A stretch of 64,000 nt of DNA from JAVBMP01 sp031552195 (GTDB lineage: Bacteria > Desulfobacterota > Desulfovibrionia > Desulfovibrionales > Desulfovibrionaceae): contig JAVBMT010000009.1 of assembly GCA_031552195.1 (NCBI GenBank), forward strand, positions 1 through 64,000, given 5' to 3'. The stretch's first letter is position 1, and every line of letters begins with the position of its first letter. Positions 54,487 through 62,718 of this stretch are shown here, one piece after another. Made by a program: the position numbers and the translations under genes. The notes beneath the pieces were generated by a model. The model made no database searches and was not told where the DNA came from. It saw only the letters and a program-made list of their open reading frames with translations.

Positions 54487-54636
54487 TGTTCCGCAGATCT
54501 GAGGCAATGCGCTCAAGGCGGAAAAATACGGAATTTACCGCTGGCGTCCAAATCTGAACGGCTTGAAGCGCAGTTCCACAGGGCGTGGTTGGCCCGCCGG
54601 CGTTTGCCAGGCAGGCGGAACGCCCGGTCGGAAACG

Positions 54637-54680
54637 GCATGAAGCCCTCCGCGTCTTTTTTCGCTAGGAGGGCTTCATGC
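54637..54680. repeat. Perfect inverted repeat between convergent genes
   Basis: GCATGAAGCCCTCC (54637-54650) pairs with GGAGGGCTTCATGC (54667-54680), 14 bp with a 16-base loop containing TTTTTT. It lies between the plus-strand OYE gene and the minus-strand gene at 54732. It may stop transcription from both sides, though the T-run is in the loop rather than after the stem. Confidence 0.6.
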
Positions 54681-54731
54681 ATTGCCGGCTGGCGTAAAAC
54701 AGGCCCGGCCTTCAGGCGTCAGGCCGTCTGG

Positions 54732-55286
54732 TCAGGCGGGGAAAGAATTTTTGAAAAGTTCTTCAATGGCTTTTTTGCCGTTTTCATCAAGGAAGCGGGT
54801 TCCGGTTCCGGTGAAGAGGCGTTCGGTGATCTTAACGCCGGAGGCCTTGTTCCACTTGGAGCCGTCCCAGCTGAACCAGGCGTTTTTGCCCTGGTCGAAG
54901 GCGAAAAGGCGCTTGTTGCAAATCTTGGCGAATTCCGCGCCCCAACCGGTGCCGCCTTTAACGGTTCCGTCTTCCATGATTTCGCCCACAACGAAAACTT
55001 CATTGGCGCTGCTGACCTGCCAGCAGATAGACTGAAGCACCTTGCGGAAAAGCGGCGCGCTGGTGTAGTCGCGGTTCATGAGCTTTGAGACGTAAGTCAG
55101 GCTGACGTCTTTCAGGGCCAGTTCGTCATTGGTAAGAAAGCGCAGGCCGCGCTGGCGTTCGCTCTGGTGTCCTTCAAAGCTGAAGTTCACTTCCTGCATG
55201 CCGTACTGTTCCGCCAACTGGCCGAAAAAGCTTTCCGCTCCGGCCGCGCCGCCGCTGTGAAGGATGCATTCTTTGGGGTTAAGCAT
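54732..55286 (-). CDS. SLOG-like protein of unknown function
   Basis: Protein of 184 residues. The N-terminus (CILHSGGAAGAESFFGQLAEQYG) resembles the nucleotide-binding start of SLOG/lysine-decarboxylase-like proteins (SGGAxGAES type). A second region, GGTGWGAEFAKICNKRLFAFDQGKNAW, fits the later core of that fold, with a conserved-looking Trp-rich end. No membrane segment. I cannot assign a substrate. Confidence 0.75.
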   Translation of the reverse strand: MLNPKECILHSGGAAGAESFFGQLAEQYGMQEVNFSFEGHQSERQRGLRFLTNDELALKDVSLTYVSKLMNRDYTSAPLFRKVLQSICWQVSSANEVFVVGEIMEDGTVKGGTGWGAEFAKICNKRLFAFDQGKNAWFSWDGSKWNKASGVKITERLFTGTGTRFLDENGKKAIEELFKNSFPA

Positions 55287-55360
55287 GATTACTCCGGAAT
55301 TATTAGTGTGATATTCGCGATAAATTTCAAAACGCCGGCAAAAAAACGGCCGGGACCGGG

Positions 55361-55831
55361 CTATTGATGCTGCACGCGCGCCCCGCCGTTGGGGCTGGTG
55401 ATCACCATGACCTTGTCGCCCTTGGCGTAGTAGTTGTCAGCGTCCTGAACGACGGCGATATGGCTGCCGTTGTCCAGCTGGACGATAATTTCAAGGGCGT
55501 CGTGCTTGCTGATGCCGCGTTCTGTGGCGTACCCGCCCAAAGCGCCGATGGCCGCGCCGCCGACTGTGGCCGCGGTTTTTCCGCTTCCGCTGCCGAAGAG
55601 GCTGCCGAGCACTCCGCCGGCCACGCCGCCCAGAACGGCGCCGATGCCGGTGGCTTCAGTATCGATTTGGACGGTGCGCACGCTGAGCACGGTGCCGTAA
55701 TGCACGGTATTGGCTTTTTGCTGGTCGCTGGAGCGGAAGGTTTCCCCGCCTTTTTGCGCGCAGCCGGGCAGTAAGATGGAGAGCGCGAGCGTCAGGATCA
55801 GGGCTTTGCAAAGAATATTTTTGTAAGCCAT
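55361..55831 (-). CDS. Glycine-zipper outer membrane lipoprotein
   Basis: Lipoprotein of 156 residues with a lipobox LLPGC (Cys24). The middle region (about 59-105) is a glycine zipper, IGAVLGGVAGGVLGSLFGSG, like the SlyB/PcpY/17 kDa antigen family of outer-membrane-associated lipoproteins. The C-terminus is a small beta domain (ALEIIVQLDNGSHIAVVQ). Function in this family is structural or unknown. Confidence 0.88.
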   Translation of the reverse strand: MAYKNILCKALILTLALSILLPGCAQKGGETFRSSDQQKANTVHYGTVLSVRTVQIDTEATGIGAVLGGVAGGVLGSLFGSGSGKTAATVGGAAIGALGGYATERGISKHDALEIIVQLDNGSHIAVVQDADNYYAKGDKVMVITSPNGGARVQHQ

Positions 55832-55911
55832 ATTTCACCTTTCTGTTAAAAAATGCGAACTTTCTAAAAATACAGGAAGATTTTTGAGAAGTCCAGCTTT
55901 GCGTAAGCCTG

Positions 55912-56060
55912 GAGCATTTTAATTTGCGATGCTGCCTGCATTGAATTTTTTCACGCGATTTTTTGCCGGGCGGACAAGAAAAGCATTTTTTTTACATGCG
56001 CAAGGGCGGAACCCGTTTTCGCCGAAGACGCCGCAGGGCGTTTTCAAAGTCAAAATGCTC
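55912..56060 (-). repeat. Intergenic element D with GAGCATTTT terminal inverted repeats
   Basis: Ends with GAGCATTTTAATTTG (55912-55926) and its inverse CAAAGTCAAAATGCTC (56045-56060), the same sequence found at the ends of copies A and B. The right end touches the stop codon of the flagellin-like gene. The interior (about 118 bases) differs from copies A and B. It could be a short mobile or rho-independent structural repeat. Confidence 0.6.
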
Positions 56061-56884
56061 TAAGAGCGCGAGTTCACCAGCCCGCCCTGTTCGCTCAGCA
56101 GCAGGTCAAGCAGAACGTCCTTGAGGCTAAGGCCTTCATTCTGCGAGCGTTTCGCCGCTTCCGAGAGCAGCCCGGCCTGCCTGTTGAAATAGGCGGCCTC
56201 CGAACCGAAAGAACTTCCCCTGGCCTGGTAGGTTTGGGCCAGCGCGCCTATTTCGCTGAGTTTTTCGTCAAGCATGCGGATGGTCTGGGTGGCGTTTCCC
56301 ATATTGACCTGCGCTGGGGAGAAGGCTGTTTTCAGCCCGCTGAGGTCTGACAGGGTGAGCTCGGTCGGGCTTTTTCCGGCCTGGATGCTGAGTTTGCCGT
56401 AATCGCCCTGTACCGCGACCTGCGGGTTGTTTTGCCAGAGCGATTTATCGGTGAGGGAAATTCCGTTGAAGGAGGTGTTGTCGATAATGTCGCCTATTCC
56501 GGACGCGTAATCCATATAGCTTACTTTGGCGTCATGAATGGCGGTGGGGTTGTTGGGAATGGCCCCGCTTTGGATATCGGCCAGAATCCGCTTCATGCCC
56601 TCCAGGTTTTCCGTAATGCCTTTAAGGGCGCCTCCGGCCAGGTCGTAAACGCTTTTGCCGTCGGCCATGTTGCGCGAGGCCTGACGCAGCATGGCGCTGT
56701 CGCTGCGCATCAGCCCGGTCAGCGCGTCGTTCATGATGTCTTTTCCGCTACGGCGCGGGGCTGTTTTTCCCAGCATGAAGTCCGTCATGCTGAGCCCGGC
56801 GAAGGCGTCGCCCATGACGAGCTGGCTGACATACTGGGTGCGCAAAAGTTGCAGGGCTTGCTGCGCTGAAGAAGTGCTGACCAT
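56060..56884 (-). CDS. Flagellin-like protein, atypical and isolated
   Basis: Protein of 274 residues with flagellin-like features: a helical N-terminal part (RQASRNMADGKSVYDLAGGALKGITENLEGMK) equivalent to the D0/D1 helix of flagellin, and NTSFNGISL near the middle, a version of the flagellin NFNGxxLL motif. The C-terminal end is helical and heptad-like (LSEAAKRSQNEGLSLKDVLLDLL). It starts MVSTSSAQQALQLLRTQY rather than with the canonical flagellin N-terminus. It may be a structural or hook-associated protein. No flagellar genes adjoin. Confidence 0.75.
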   Translation of the reverse strand: MVSTSSAQQALQLLRTQYVSQLVMGDAFAGLSMTDFMLGKTAPRRSGKDIMNDALTGLMRSDSAMLRQASRNMADGKSVYDLAGGALKGITENLEGMKRILADIQSGAIPNNPTAIHDAKVSYMDYASGIGDIIDNTSFNGISLTDKSLWQNNPQVAVQGDYGKLSIQAGKSPTELTLSDLSGLKTAFSPAQVNMGNATQTIRMLDEKLSEIGALAQTYQARGSSFGSEAAYFNRQAGLLSEAAKRSQNEGLSLKDVLLDLLLSEQGGLVNSRS

Positions 56885-56906
56885 GCGGGTAACCGTTTTT
56901 TAAAGT

Positions 56907-56942
56907 AAAAGCGCTGTGAGGATGAAGCCTCACAGCGCTTTT
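56907..56942 (-). terminator. Intrinsic terminator of the lipoprotein operon
   Basis: A 15-bp perfect stem AAAAGCGCTGTGAGG/CCTCACAGCGCTTTT (56907-56921 with 56928-56942) with loop ATGAAG. On the minus strand it is followed by TTTTACTTT. It lies about 45 bases after the stop of the last lipoprotein gene. Confidence 0.85.
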
Positions 56943-56986
56943 CGGTTTTACCGGCAAAAATCTTTAGAACGTTTTTTGATGAAGAA

Positions 56987-57409
56987 TCACTCTTCCATAT
57001 GAGCTTGCAGGAACATTGATTTTTCCAGGGCTTCAAAGAACCGCTGGTACGCCACCGGGTCTTCCACCGGCCTGGCGTTCAGCTGGGCGTTCGCCCGCAC
57101 GGTGATGCGACCCTCGGAACGCGGCGTGACGTTAACCGTCATCCGCATATTATAGCCGGAAAGTTTTGTCGCGCTGACGGTTCCCATGTCGAACGAAGCC
57201 TTGTCTATGACGAAGCCGATGTCTTGCAGGGTGGCCAGTACGCTTTCCATCGTTTTTTTCTTGTCGCCGGTGTCGAAATAACGCGTTTGCATCTGGCGGC
57301 GTTTCAACTGGCTTTCCCCGCCCGCGTCCATGACGCCGTCACGGGCCGCAACGGCGCAGCCGCCGATAATTATGGACAACACAAGCAGAGCGATGCATTT
57401 AATTCTCAT
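56987..57409 (-). CDS. Lipoprotein related to the next gene upstream (trio member 3)
   Basis: Lipoprotein of 140 residues with lipobox IIGGC (Cys18). The mature part has QMQTRYFDTGDKKKTMESVLATLQDIGFVID and ends YQRFFEALEKSMFLQAHMEE; both segments are close to those of the 57406-58143 product. Its start ATG overlaps the stop of that gene by four bases (ATGA). I do not recognise an enzymatic motif. Confidence 0.88.
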   Translation of the reverse strand: MRIKCIALLVLSIIIGGCAVAARDGVMDAGGESQLKRRQMQTRYFDTGDKKKTMESVLATLQDIGFVIDKASFDMGTVSATKLSGYNMRMTVNVTPRSEGRITVRANAQLNARPVEDPVAYQRFFEALEKSMFLQAHMEE

Positions 57410-58143
57410 AATTCATGCGCCTCCAGAAAGACGGACTGTGAAAGTTTGTCAAAAAAGCCCTGGTATACTTCAGGCTCGATAATTTGTTCGCTTTTGGTCA
57501 CATTGCCGCGCGTGTCGATGATGACCCGCTGGAAGGTCACGCGGACGGTGGATGATCCGGCTTCGGCCTTGACCTGGGCTAGCGTCGTCAAATCTCCCGC
57601 CAGCGTCTTGGCGGTGTCTTCCGCTATTTTGTCAGCCACCCGCGTGCTTATTTCGTCTTTGAACTGCGCCTTCAGGCCGTCTTTTACCGCTTTATTGACG
57701 CTGGTTTTAATATGGGCGATTTTTTCCGCGGTAAGCTTGGTCGGTTCGGCCGGTTCCGGCTGTTCTTTTTGTGGCGTGTCAAGTTCGCGCATTACCAAAG
57801 AAACGCGAATGACCTGCAGGCTGTCGACAGGGGTGCTGCCTCCGCCAAGCAGGGCGATTACAAGGGCGCCGGCCACCTGCGCGCCGCTGGTGGCGTCGCG
57901 GGTCTTGGAGCCGACCAGCACGCCCAGGTTCATTTCGCTTTCTTCTATCGTAAAGCCCAGGTCCTGCAATACGGCGCCCGAGGCGTTCAAAATAGCCTGA
58001 TAGTCAGTGGTGTCAAAGCGCCTTGTCTGCATTTGGCGGCTGTTCAGCGCCGTCTGCGGGGCCTGCATGGCTTCTGTGCTGTTTTGGGGAATGCAACCGG
58101 TCAGGAGTATGGCGCTTAGGGCATATACAGCTATATGTTTCAT
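57406..58143 (-). CDS. Lipoprotein with QMQTRxFDT domain (trio member 2)
   Basis: Lipoprotein of 245 residues with lipobox LLTGC (Cys17). It has QMQTRRFDTTDYQAILNASG and VLQDLGFTIEESEMNLGVLVG, then a small-residue region (GAQVAGALVIALLGGGST) and a charged helical middle (residues about 130-200). It ends YQGFFDKLSQSVFLEAHEL. The N- and C-terminal blocks match the neighbouring 140-residue protein, so the pair looks like a duplication with an insertion. It lies 9 bases after trio member 1. Confidence 0.88.
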   Translation of the reverse strand: MKHIAVYALSAILLTGCIPQNSTEAMQAPQTALNSRQMQTRRFDTTDYQAILNASGAVLQDLGFTIEESEMNLGVLVGSKTRDATSGAQVAGALVIALLGGGSTPVDSLQVIRVSLVMRELDTPQKEQPEPAEPTKLTAEKIAHIKTSVNKAVKDGLKAQFKDEISTRVADKIAEDTAKTLAGDLTTLAQVKAEAGSSTVRVTFQRVIIDTRGNVTKSEQIIEPEVYQGFFDKLSQSVFLEAHEL

Positions 58144-58152
58144 AAAGACGCC

Positions 58153-58548
58153 CTAAAAGCTGGATTGGCGGTAAGAATAGTCCCTGACAAGCCCTTTTTC
58201 GTCAAACTTTATTATAATCGTCAGGGTGCGCTGCGACGTGCTGGAAGAGGAAGAACTGCCGCCCCCGCCGACAATGACGAGCCAGATGCCGCCGTTGCTG
58301 CTCGAGCTTACCCGCTCGGTCGACACCTTGTCATAAACCCAGGTTTCGCGGCGCTGGGCGTCGGTCGTGACTATGTTCGGAGAACCCAGCGCCTCGATCA
58401 CTTCGGCCCCCGACAGGCCGTTCCGGATTTCGCGCTGAACCGTGCCCGCGGATATTTTGTTCGCCTCGGGGGCGGGTTGCTGCGGGGCGCACCCGGCCAC
58501 CCCAAGAAAGGCCGCAAGCATCAATAAAGACAGTTTGTTGTTTTTCAT
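58153..58548 (-). CDS. BamE/SmpA-like lipoprotein (trio member 1)
   Basis: Lipoprotein of 131 residues with lipobox GVAGC (Cys20). The mature part has VQREIRNGLSGAEVIEALGSP followed by RRETWVYD, which fits the BamE/OmlA (SmpA) fold: an N-terminal helix followed by a conserved LGxP turn and a strand with a W-Y pair. A Gly/Ser-rich stretch (GGGGSSSSSS) follows a hydrophobic segment near residue 90. It is the first gene of a three-lipoprotein operon and may help an envelope assembly process; the partner is not known. Confidence 0.85.
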   Translation of the reverse strand: MKNNKLSLLMLAAFLGVAGCAPQQPAPEANKISAGTVQREIRNGLSGAEVIEALGSPNIVTTDAQRRETWVYDKVSTERVSSSSNGGIWLVIVGGGGSSSSSSTSQRTLTIIIKFDEKGLVRDYSYRQSSF

Positions 58549-58892
58549 ACAGGCCTCATGCTTGATGTTGAGTTACGTTATACACACTTATCTATGCAAA
58601 ATATAATACAATTATTGATAAAGGCGGGCATGCTCCGGACGCGGAAACGCGAACGGCATGCCGTAAGCGTTCACGGCCGGGCACGGTCTTGCGCCGAGCC
58701 GCTTGGCGCGCCTCAGGCCTGATCCCGCCGTTGGTTCCCGCTGCGCGGGTAGTTTTTGCGCTGCGTCAGGGTTATTTAAACATCATCTGAAATATAGCGC
58801 CGCCGGCAAGCGGCGCATGCCCACAGCCCGCTTGCCGGCGAGAAAATCGCGGCCGCTCCCAAGCTTTGGCCGTGTCTGTAATTCTATGCGGG
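58549..58892. other. Gap with hairpin upstream of the lipoprotein operon and downstream of adk
   Basis: An AT-rich patch (58560-58620) probably holds the lipoprotein promoter. A perfect 13-bp inverted repeat CGCCGGCAAGCGG/CCGCTTGCCGGCG (58801-58813 with 58828-58840) lies between it and adk; without a T-run it is not a clear terminator. No gene supported. Confidence 0.5.
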
Positions 58893-59561
58893 CTAAAGCT
58901 TTGAAAGCAGCTCTTCTTTAACCGCGTTTATGTCGCCCCGGCCGTCAAGGGTAATATATTTGAAGCCATGCTGCCCGCTCAGCTCCTTGAACAGGTTGGC
59001 GGCGGCCAGCGTGCCTTCTATTGTGTCGTAATAAATATCGTGGCGCTTGTTGATGGCCCCCTCGTTCTGGTCGTCAGCGCGCGCGCTCAGGTCTCCGCCG
59101 CAAACCCGGCACTTGTTCCCGTCCGGCTTGATGGCGTCGATGTGGACGTTGTTCGGGTGGTTGTTGTCCTTGGCGCACAGGCGGCGGCCCATGATGCGGT
59201 CTCTGGCGTTTTCGCGCGTCAGGTGGATCTCGACCACGCAGTCCAGCGGCATGTCGGCTTCCTGCATGGCGAACCAGAGTTTCTGGGCCTGCACCATATT
59301 GCGCGGAAAGCCGTCCAGCAGCCAGCCGTGGCCGCCTTTTTCCTTGAGGGTTTGCAGTATCATGGGAATGGTGATGTCGTCAGGCACCAGTTCTCCCCGG
59401 TCCATATATTCTTTGGCCTTGATCCCGAGTGCGGTGCCTTTGGTGGTGTGTTCGCGGAAAATAGCGCCGGATTCAATGTGGGCCAGGTTGAACTTTTCCT
59501 TCAAAAGAGCGCCCTGAGTCCCTTTGCCGCTGCCGTTGGGCCCGAAAATAAGAATATTCAT
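58893..59561 (-). CDS. adk: Adenylate kinase
   Basis: Converts ATP and AMP to two ADP; 222 residues. The P-loop is GPNGSGKGT, the AMP-binding segment is LDGFPRN, and a LID with a Cys-rich element (RRLCAKDNN, then CRVCGGDL) could bind zinc. The start at 59561 (MNILIFGPNGSG) matches the family; GGAGAA precedes it. The LID is long (about 45 residues) and unlike the short or zinc-type LID of E. coli. Confidence 0.96.
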   Translation of the reverse strand: MNILIFGPNGSGKGTQGALLKEKFNLAHIESGAIFREHTTKGTALGIKAKEYMDRGELVPDDITIPMILQTLKEKGGHGWLLDGFPRNMVQAQKLWFAMQEADMPLDCVVEIHLTRENARDRIMGRRLCAKDNNHPNNVHIDAIKPDGNKCRVCGGDLSARADDQNEGAINKRHDIYYDTIEGTLAAANLFKELSGQHGFKYITLDGRGDINAVKEELLSKL

Positions 59562-59641
59562 GGGGTGTTTCTCCACAGGTTTTGGAATGTTGAATCCGAT
59601 AATACGCGATTTTTTATAAATAGCCTGAAGCGCGGGGCAGG

Positions 59642-60688
59642 TCAATGTCTGTCCGCCCCGCTTGGGCGGAAGGCCACACCGCCACGGCGCACGGCGGCTG
59701 ATTTGCCTCCGGGGAATTGCACCGTGGCCCCCCCCCGCCCGCTTTGCCAGGCCCGGTCAAGGGCGAGCAGGTTTGAGGCCAGAACCTGCCCCGGTCCGAG
59801 GCGTTCCAGGGCCTTTTTGTACCAGCGCAGGCGCAGGGCAGCCGAAACCCCGGCCAGATCGGTTTTGTCGAGAAACAGCGCGTTTTCCGCCTCGCCTTCC
59901 GGAACAGGGGCGAAAGGCGGTTCAAAAGTGTCGAACCAGTCACGGTCAAGAGCGGCCATGCGCCAGAGATTGGCGCAATTTTCCAGAAATGAGGGGTTTT
60001 CCCGCAGAAAGCCGGGCAGAATGTCGTGACGCACCCGGTTGCGCAAAAAAGTCCTGTCGTCGTTGCTGGCGTCTTCCGACCAGCTTTGGCCCAGGGAACG
60101 CAGGAATTCTTCCACGTCCCGCCTGGGCGTCAGGAGCAGCGGGCGCAAAACGCGGCGCGGCCGGTCTGCGGCGCGCATGCCGCCCAAGGCCGGCCAGCCT
60201 CCGCCGCGCAAAAGGCGCATAAGAACGTCTTCCGCCAGGTCGTTCAGTTGGTGCCCGAGAACTATCCAGCCGCCGGAGTTTTTTTCAAGCAGCCCGGAGA
60301 AAAATTCCATGCGGGCCATGCGCCCGGCTTCCTCCAGGCCGATATTGCGCGCCGAGGCCAAGGCCGCCACATCCCGCCGGGCCGGGCGAAATTCCAGCCC
60401 GAGGGCGGAGCAAAGGGCGGCGGCGTCTTCTTCTTCCGCCTCGGCTTCCGGCCTAAGCCCGTGGTTCAGGTGGGCCACGAGCAAATTGCAGCCGCGCAGG
60501 GCCGGGCGCTCACGCAAGGCGTTCAGGGCCAGGAGCACGGCCCTGGAATCAGCCCCGCCGGAAAAACCCAGAACAAGGGTTTGCCCGGCCAGGCCGATGT
60601 TCAGTTCGCCGCTCAGGAAGTTTTCGACCTTCAGGCAGAAGTGCGCGGCTTTAGGGGGCATGCTGCCCAGTTTAAGGAGCGTGCTCAC
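59642..60688 (-). CDS. tilS: tRNA(Ile)-lysidine synthase
   Basis: Modifies C34 of the AUA-reading tRNA-Ile to lysidine; 348 residues. The PP-loop is VLGFSGGADSRAVL; HLNHGLRPEAEAEE and GHQLNDLAEDVLMRLLRGGG (the ATP-loop and catalytic region) follow. It is shorter than E. coli TilS and seems to lack the C-terminal domain. A run of nine G on the coding strand (59728-59736) lies near the C-terminus. Overlaps cobU by four bases. Confidence 0.96.
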   Translation of the reverse strand: MSTLLKLGSMPPKAAHFCLKVENFLSGELNIGLAGQTLVLGFSGGADSRAVLLALNALRERPALRGCNLLVAHLNHGLRPEAEAEEEDAAALCSALGLEFRPARRDVAALASARNIGLEEAGRMARMEFFSGLLEKNSGGWIVLGHQLNDLAEDVLMRLLRGGGWPALGGMRAADRPRRVLRPLLLTPRRDVEEFLRSLGQSWSEDASNDDRTFLRNRVRHDILPGFLRENPSFLENCANLWRMAALDRDWFDTFEPPFAPVPEGEAENALFLDKTDLAGVSAALRLRWYKKALERLGPGQVLASNLLALDRAWQSGRGGATVQFPGGKSAAVRRGGVAFRPSGADRH

Positions 60689-61227
60689 AGGCTGCCTTTA
60701 AGCATGAGGGGGAGGCCGCTGACCATGAACGCGGCGCTGTCGCAGAAACGCGCCGCCTCCTGGTTGACCAGGCCCAGAAGGTCGCGGAAGCGGCGGGCTT
60801 CCGGATGCATGGGAACCATGCCCAGCCCGGCTTCATTGCTGACCAGGGCCAGGGGCCGCGCCAGGTCGGAAGCGCGGGCCAGCCCGGAACGCAACGCCCG
60901 CAAAATGACCGCATCATCGGGATGGTTTTCCATGCAGGCGGAAGTCCAGAGGCTGAGGCAGTCAAGCAGGATTACCTCGCCCAGCGCGGCGGCCTCTTCA
61001 AAGGCGGCCGTAAGGTTAATGGCCTCGGAACAGGGCAGTTCAAGAGTGTTCCAGCCTTCGCCCCTGGCCGCCTGATGCAGGGCTATGCGGCTGGCGGTTT
61101 CCGGGTCGCGCGCTTCAGCCGTGGCTATAAACACCCGCCTGCCGGCCTGGGCTTCCGCCCACTTTTGCGCGGCGGAGCTTTTGCCGCTACGGCCGCCGCC
61201 TGTAAAAAAGACGCTTTTCGCTTTCAT
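60685..61227 (-). CDS. cobU: Adenosylcobinamide kinase / guanylyltransferase
   Basis: Cobalamin nucleotide-loop assembly enzyme of 180 residues. The P-loop is GGGRSGKSS; the guanylylated His lies in RIALHQAARG; LLDCLSLWTSA and SNEAGLGMVP are further signatures of CobU/CobP. The start is strong. Other cobalamin genes are not in this window; coupling to tilS (ATGA overlap) suggests a shared transcript. Confidence 0.96.
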   Translation of the reverse strand: MKAKSVFFTGGGRSGKSSAAQKWAEAQAGRRVFIATAEARDPETASRIALHQAARGEGWNTLELPCSEAINLTAAFEEAAALGEVILLDCLSLWTSACMENHPDDAVILRALRSGLARASDLARPLALVSNEAGLGMVPMHPEARRFRDLLGLVNQEAARFCDSAAFMVSGLPLMLKGSL

Positions 61228-61420
61228 TTTTTCCCCGTTAGGATATAGATAAACTTATAGACATCCTGAAAGGTCAGGCTACGTAAAAAAATATTTTTTT
61301 ACAACCACGGGGGGGCAAGAAAAATGTTCAGGCGCGCTTTCCGGCTTTGCCGCGCACGCGCCGGAATTAACAGCTATTTTCGCAAATTGTCCTTAAACCA
61401 TTCCAAATGCGGGAGGAGAT

Positions 61421-61735
61421 ATGATAAAACCAGCCATTGCGGCCTTTTTGCTCACAGTTTGCTGTTGCGCCGGGTTTGCCGCCGCTGCGGATAAACCGGA
61501 CGGAAAGGCTTTGTTTCAGCGCCCTTGCGCCGGGTGCCACGGCGCGGACGGCGCTTCGCGACCGGGCGGCCCACCGGTTCTCAAAGGTCAGGCCGCTGAA
61601 GCCGTGCTGACGAAACTTCGCGGATATCAGGCTAAAACATACGGCGGTCCTAAAAAAGCCGTTATGGAAAACGTTGTGAAAAAATATTCGGCGGAGGAAC
61701 TTCAAGCCCTGAGCGAGCACGTCGGTTCTCTGTAA
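61421..61735 (+). CDS. Periplasmic cytochrome c553 (class I)
   Basis: Small monohaem cytochrome of 104 residues with a signal peptide (cleavage near AAA) and CAGCH (residues 36-40) as haem-binding site; the distal Met is in KKAVMENVVKKYS. The surrounding pattern YGGPKKAVMENVVKKYSAEELQAL closely resembles known Desulfovibrio c553. It carries electrons between periplasmic dehydrogenases and other carriers. GGGAGGAG precedes the ATG. The gap 61228-61420 shows a run of seven G and no gene. Confidence 0.93.
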   Translation: MIKPAIAAFLLTVCCCAGFAAAADKPDGKALFQRPCAGCHGADGASRPGGPPVLKGQAAEAVLTKLRGYQAKTYGGPKKAVMENVVKKYSAEELQALSEHVGSL

Positions 61736-61885
61736 ACGAACGGTTTTCGCCCGCTTTTTGCTGAAACGCCGCCCTTGGACGGCGTTTTTCGCGTTTTGCC
61801 CCGGTTTTGGCACGATTCATGCTTTCATCAAGCCGTAAAGGCAAAATATTCCCGGAGCGCCGCTCCCCAACACCTGCGAGGCAAC

Positions 61886-62566
61886 ATGAGCATATCGTCA
61901 ATAAATCCTTACGGAAGCCAGTATCTCTCCGGCAATAGCGCGTCCGGCGCCGAGAAACCGTCTTCAGGCGCCCAGGAAACGGTTTCCGCCTCCAGCTCCA
62001 GGGCGGCTGCCTCCGTACGCAACAAGGCCGCGCAGGCTTACGGCGCCGGAATGACCTCAACGGTGGGGCAGGCGGCTGTGAAAAGGGCCATCAGCGAAAT
62101 TCAGCAGCTTGGCGGAAGCGACCGCGTGACCTTCGACATGATACGCGAACACCGGGAAAAGCTTGAGAAAGAGCTGTCCGTTCTTATCAGCGGCGGTTTG
62201 ATGCTGGAAGGGGTCGACCCGGAAACGGAATTCACCCTGGTAGCCACTCCGGAAGGGGCCATAGAAGTTAATTGCGCCGACCAGGCGCAAAAGGAAAAGA
62301 TTGAGAAATTTCTTGAGGAAAACCCCAAGGTGGGCGAGCAGTTCTTATATGTGCAGGCCCTGGGCAACCTGGAACGGGCTCAGGCTTCCAGCGGCTCGAT
62401 ACGCAACTGGAGCGCCATGCGCGACACCAAAATGCAGCTGGAAAGCCAGGCCATTGAAATGTTTTTCGCCGCCGCCCAGGAATCGGGTATGGGCTTCGCT
62501 TCGCTTGTGGGCGAATTCAGCGGGGAAGGCGGCTCTTTCATGCTCGGGGCGGACATAATGGTCTGA
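61886..62566 (+). CDS. Unrecognised protein, Ser/Ala-rich N-terminus
   Basis: Protein of 226 residues. The first 55 residues are Ser/Ala/Gly-rich and probably disordered (MSISSINPYGSQYLSG). A central part (75-180) is mainly helical and charged: ISEIQQLGGSDRVTFDMIREHREKLEKEL; the C-terminal part (DTKMQLESQAIEMFFAAAQESGMGFASLVGEF) is predicted helical. There is no signal peptide or membrane segment. The start ATG at 61886 has GAGG just upstream. It shows no family I can name; the disordered N-terminus is a feature shared by some secreted flagellar or type III proteins. Confidence 0.75.
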   Translation: MSISSINPYGSQYLSGNSASGAEKPSSGAQETVSASSSRAAASVRNKAAQAYGAGMTSTVGQAAVKRAISEIQQLGGSDRVTFDMIREHREKLEKELSVLISGGLMLEGVDPETEFTLVATPEGAIEVNCADQAQKEKIEKFLEENPKVGEQFLYVQALGNLERAQASSGSIRNWSAMRDTKMQLESQAIEMFFAAAQESGMGFASLVGEFSGEGGSFMLGADIMV

Positions 62567-62602
62567 TTTTTTTTTCTGAGTGCCCGCCGGCATCCGGCTC
62601 CG

Positions 62603-62639
62603 CCGCCAAAGCGCTTTCCCGGCGAAAACGCTTTGGCGG
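62603..62639 (+). terminator. Weak terminator-like hairpin
   Basis: CCGCCAAAGCG/CGCTTTGGCGG (62603-62613 with 62629-62639), loop 15 bases. A short T-containing stretch (TTGCTATT) follows. It lies 37 bases after the preceding stop codon. Confidence 0.5.
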
Positions 62640-62718
62640 TTGCTATTGCCGGGCATTCCTAATATAATGCGCGGAAGCGTTCACTTGAGCGCGCAATGCC
62701 CGCCAGAAGGAGTCTTTC

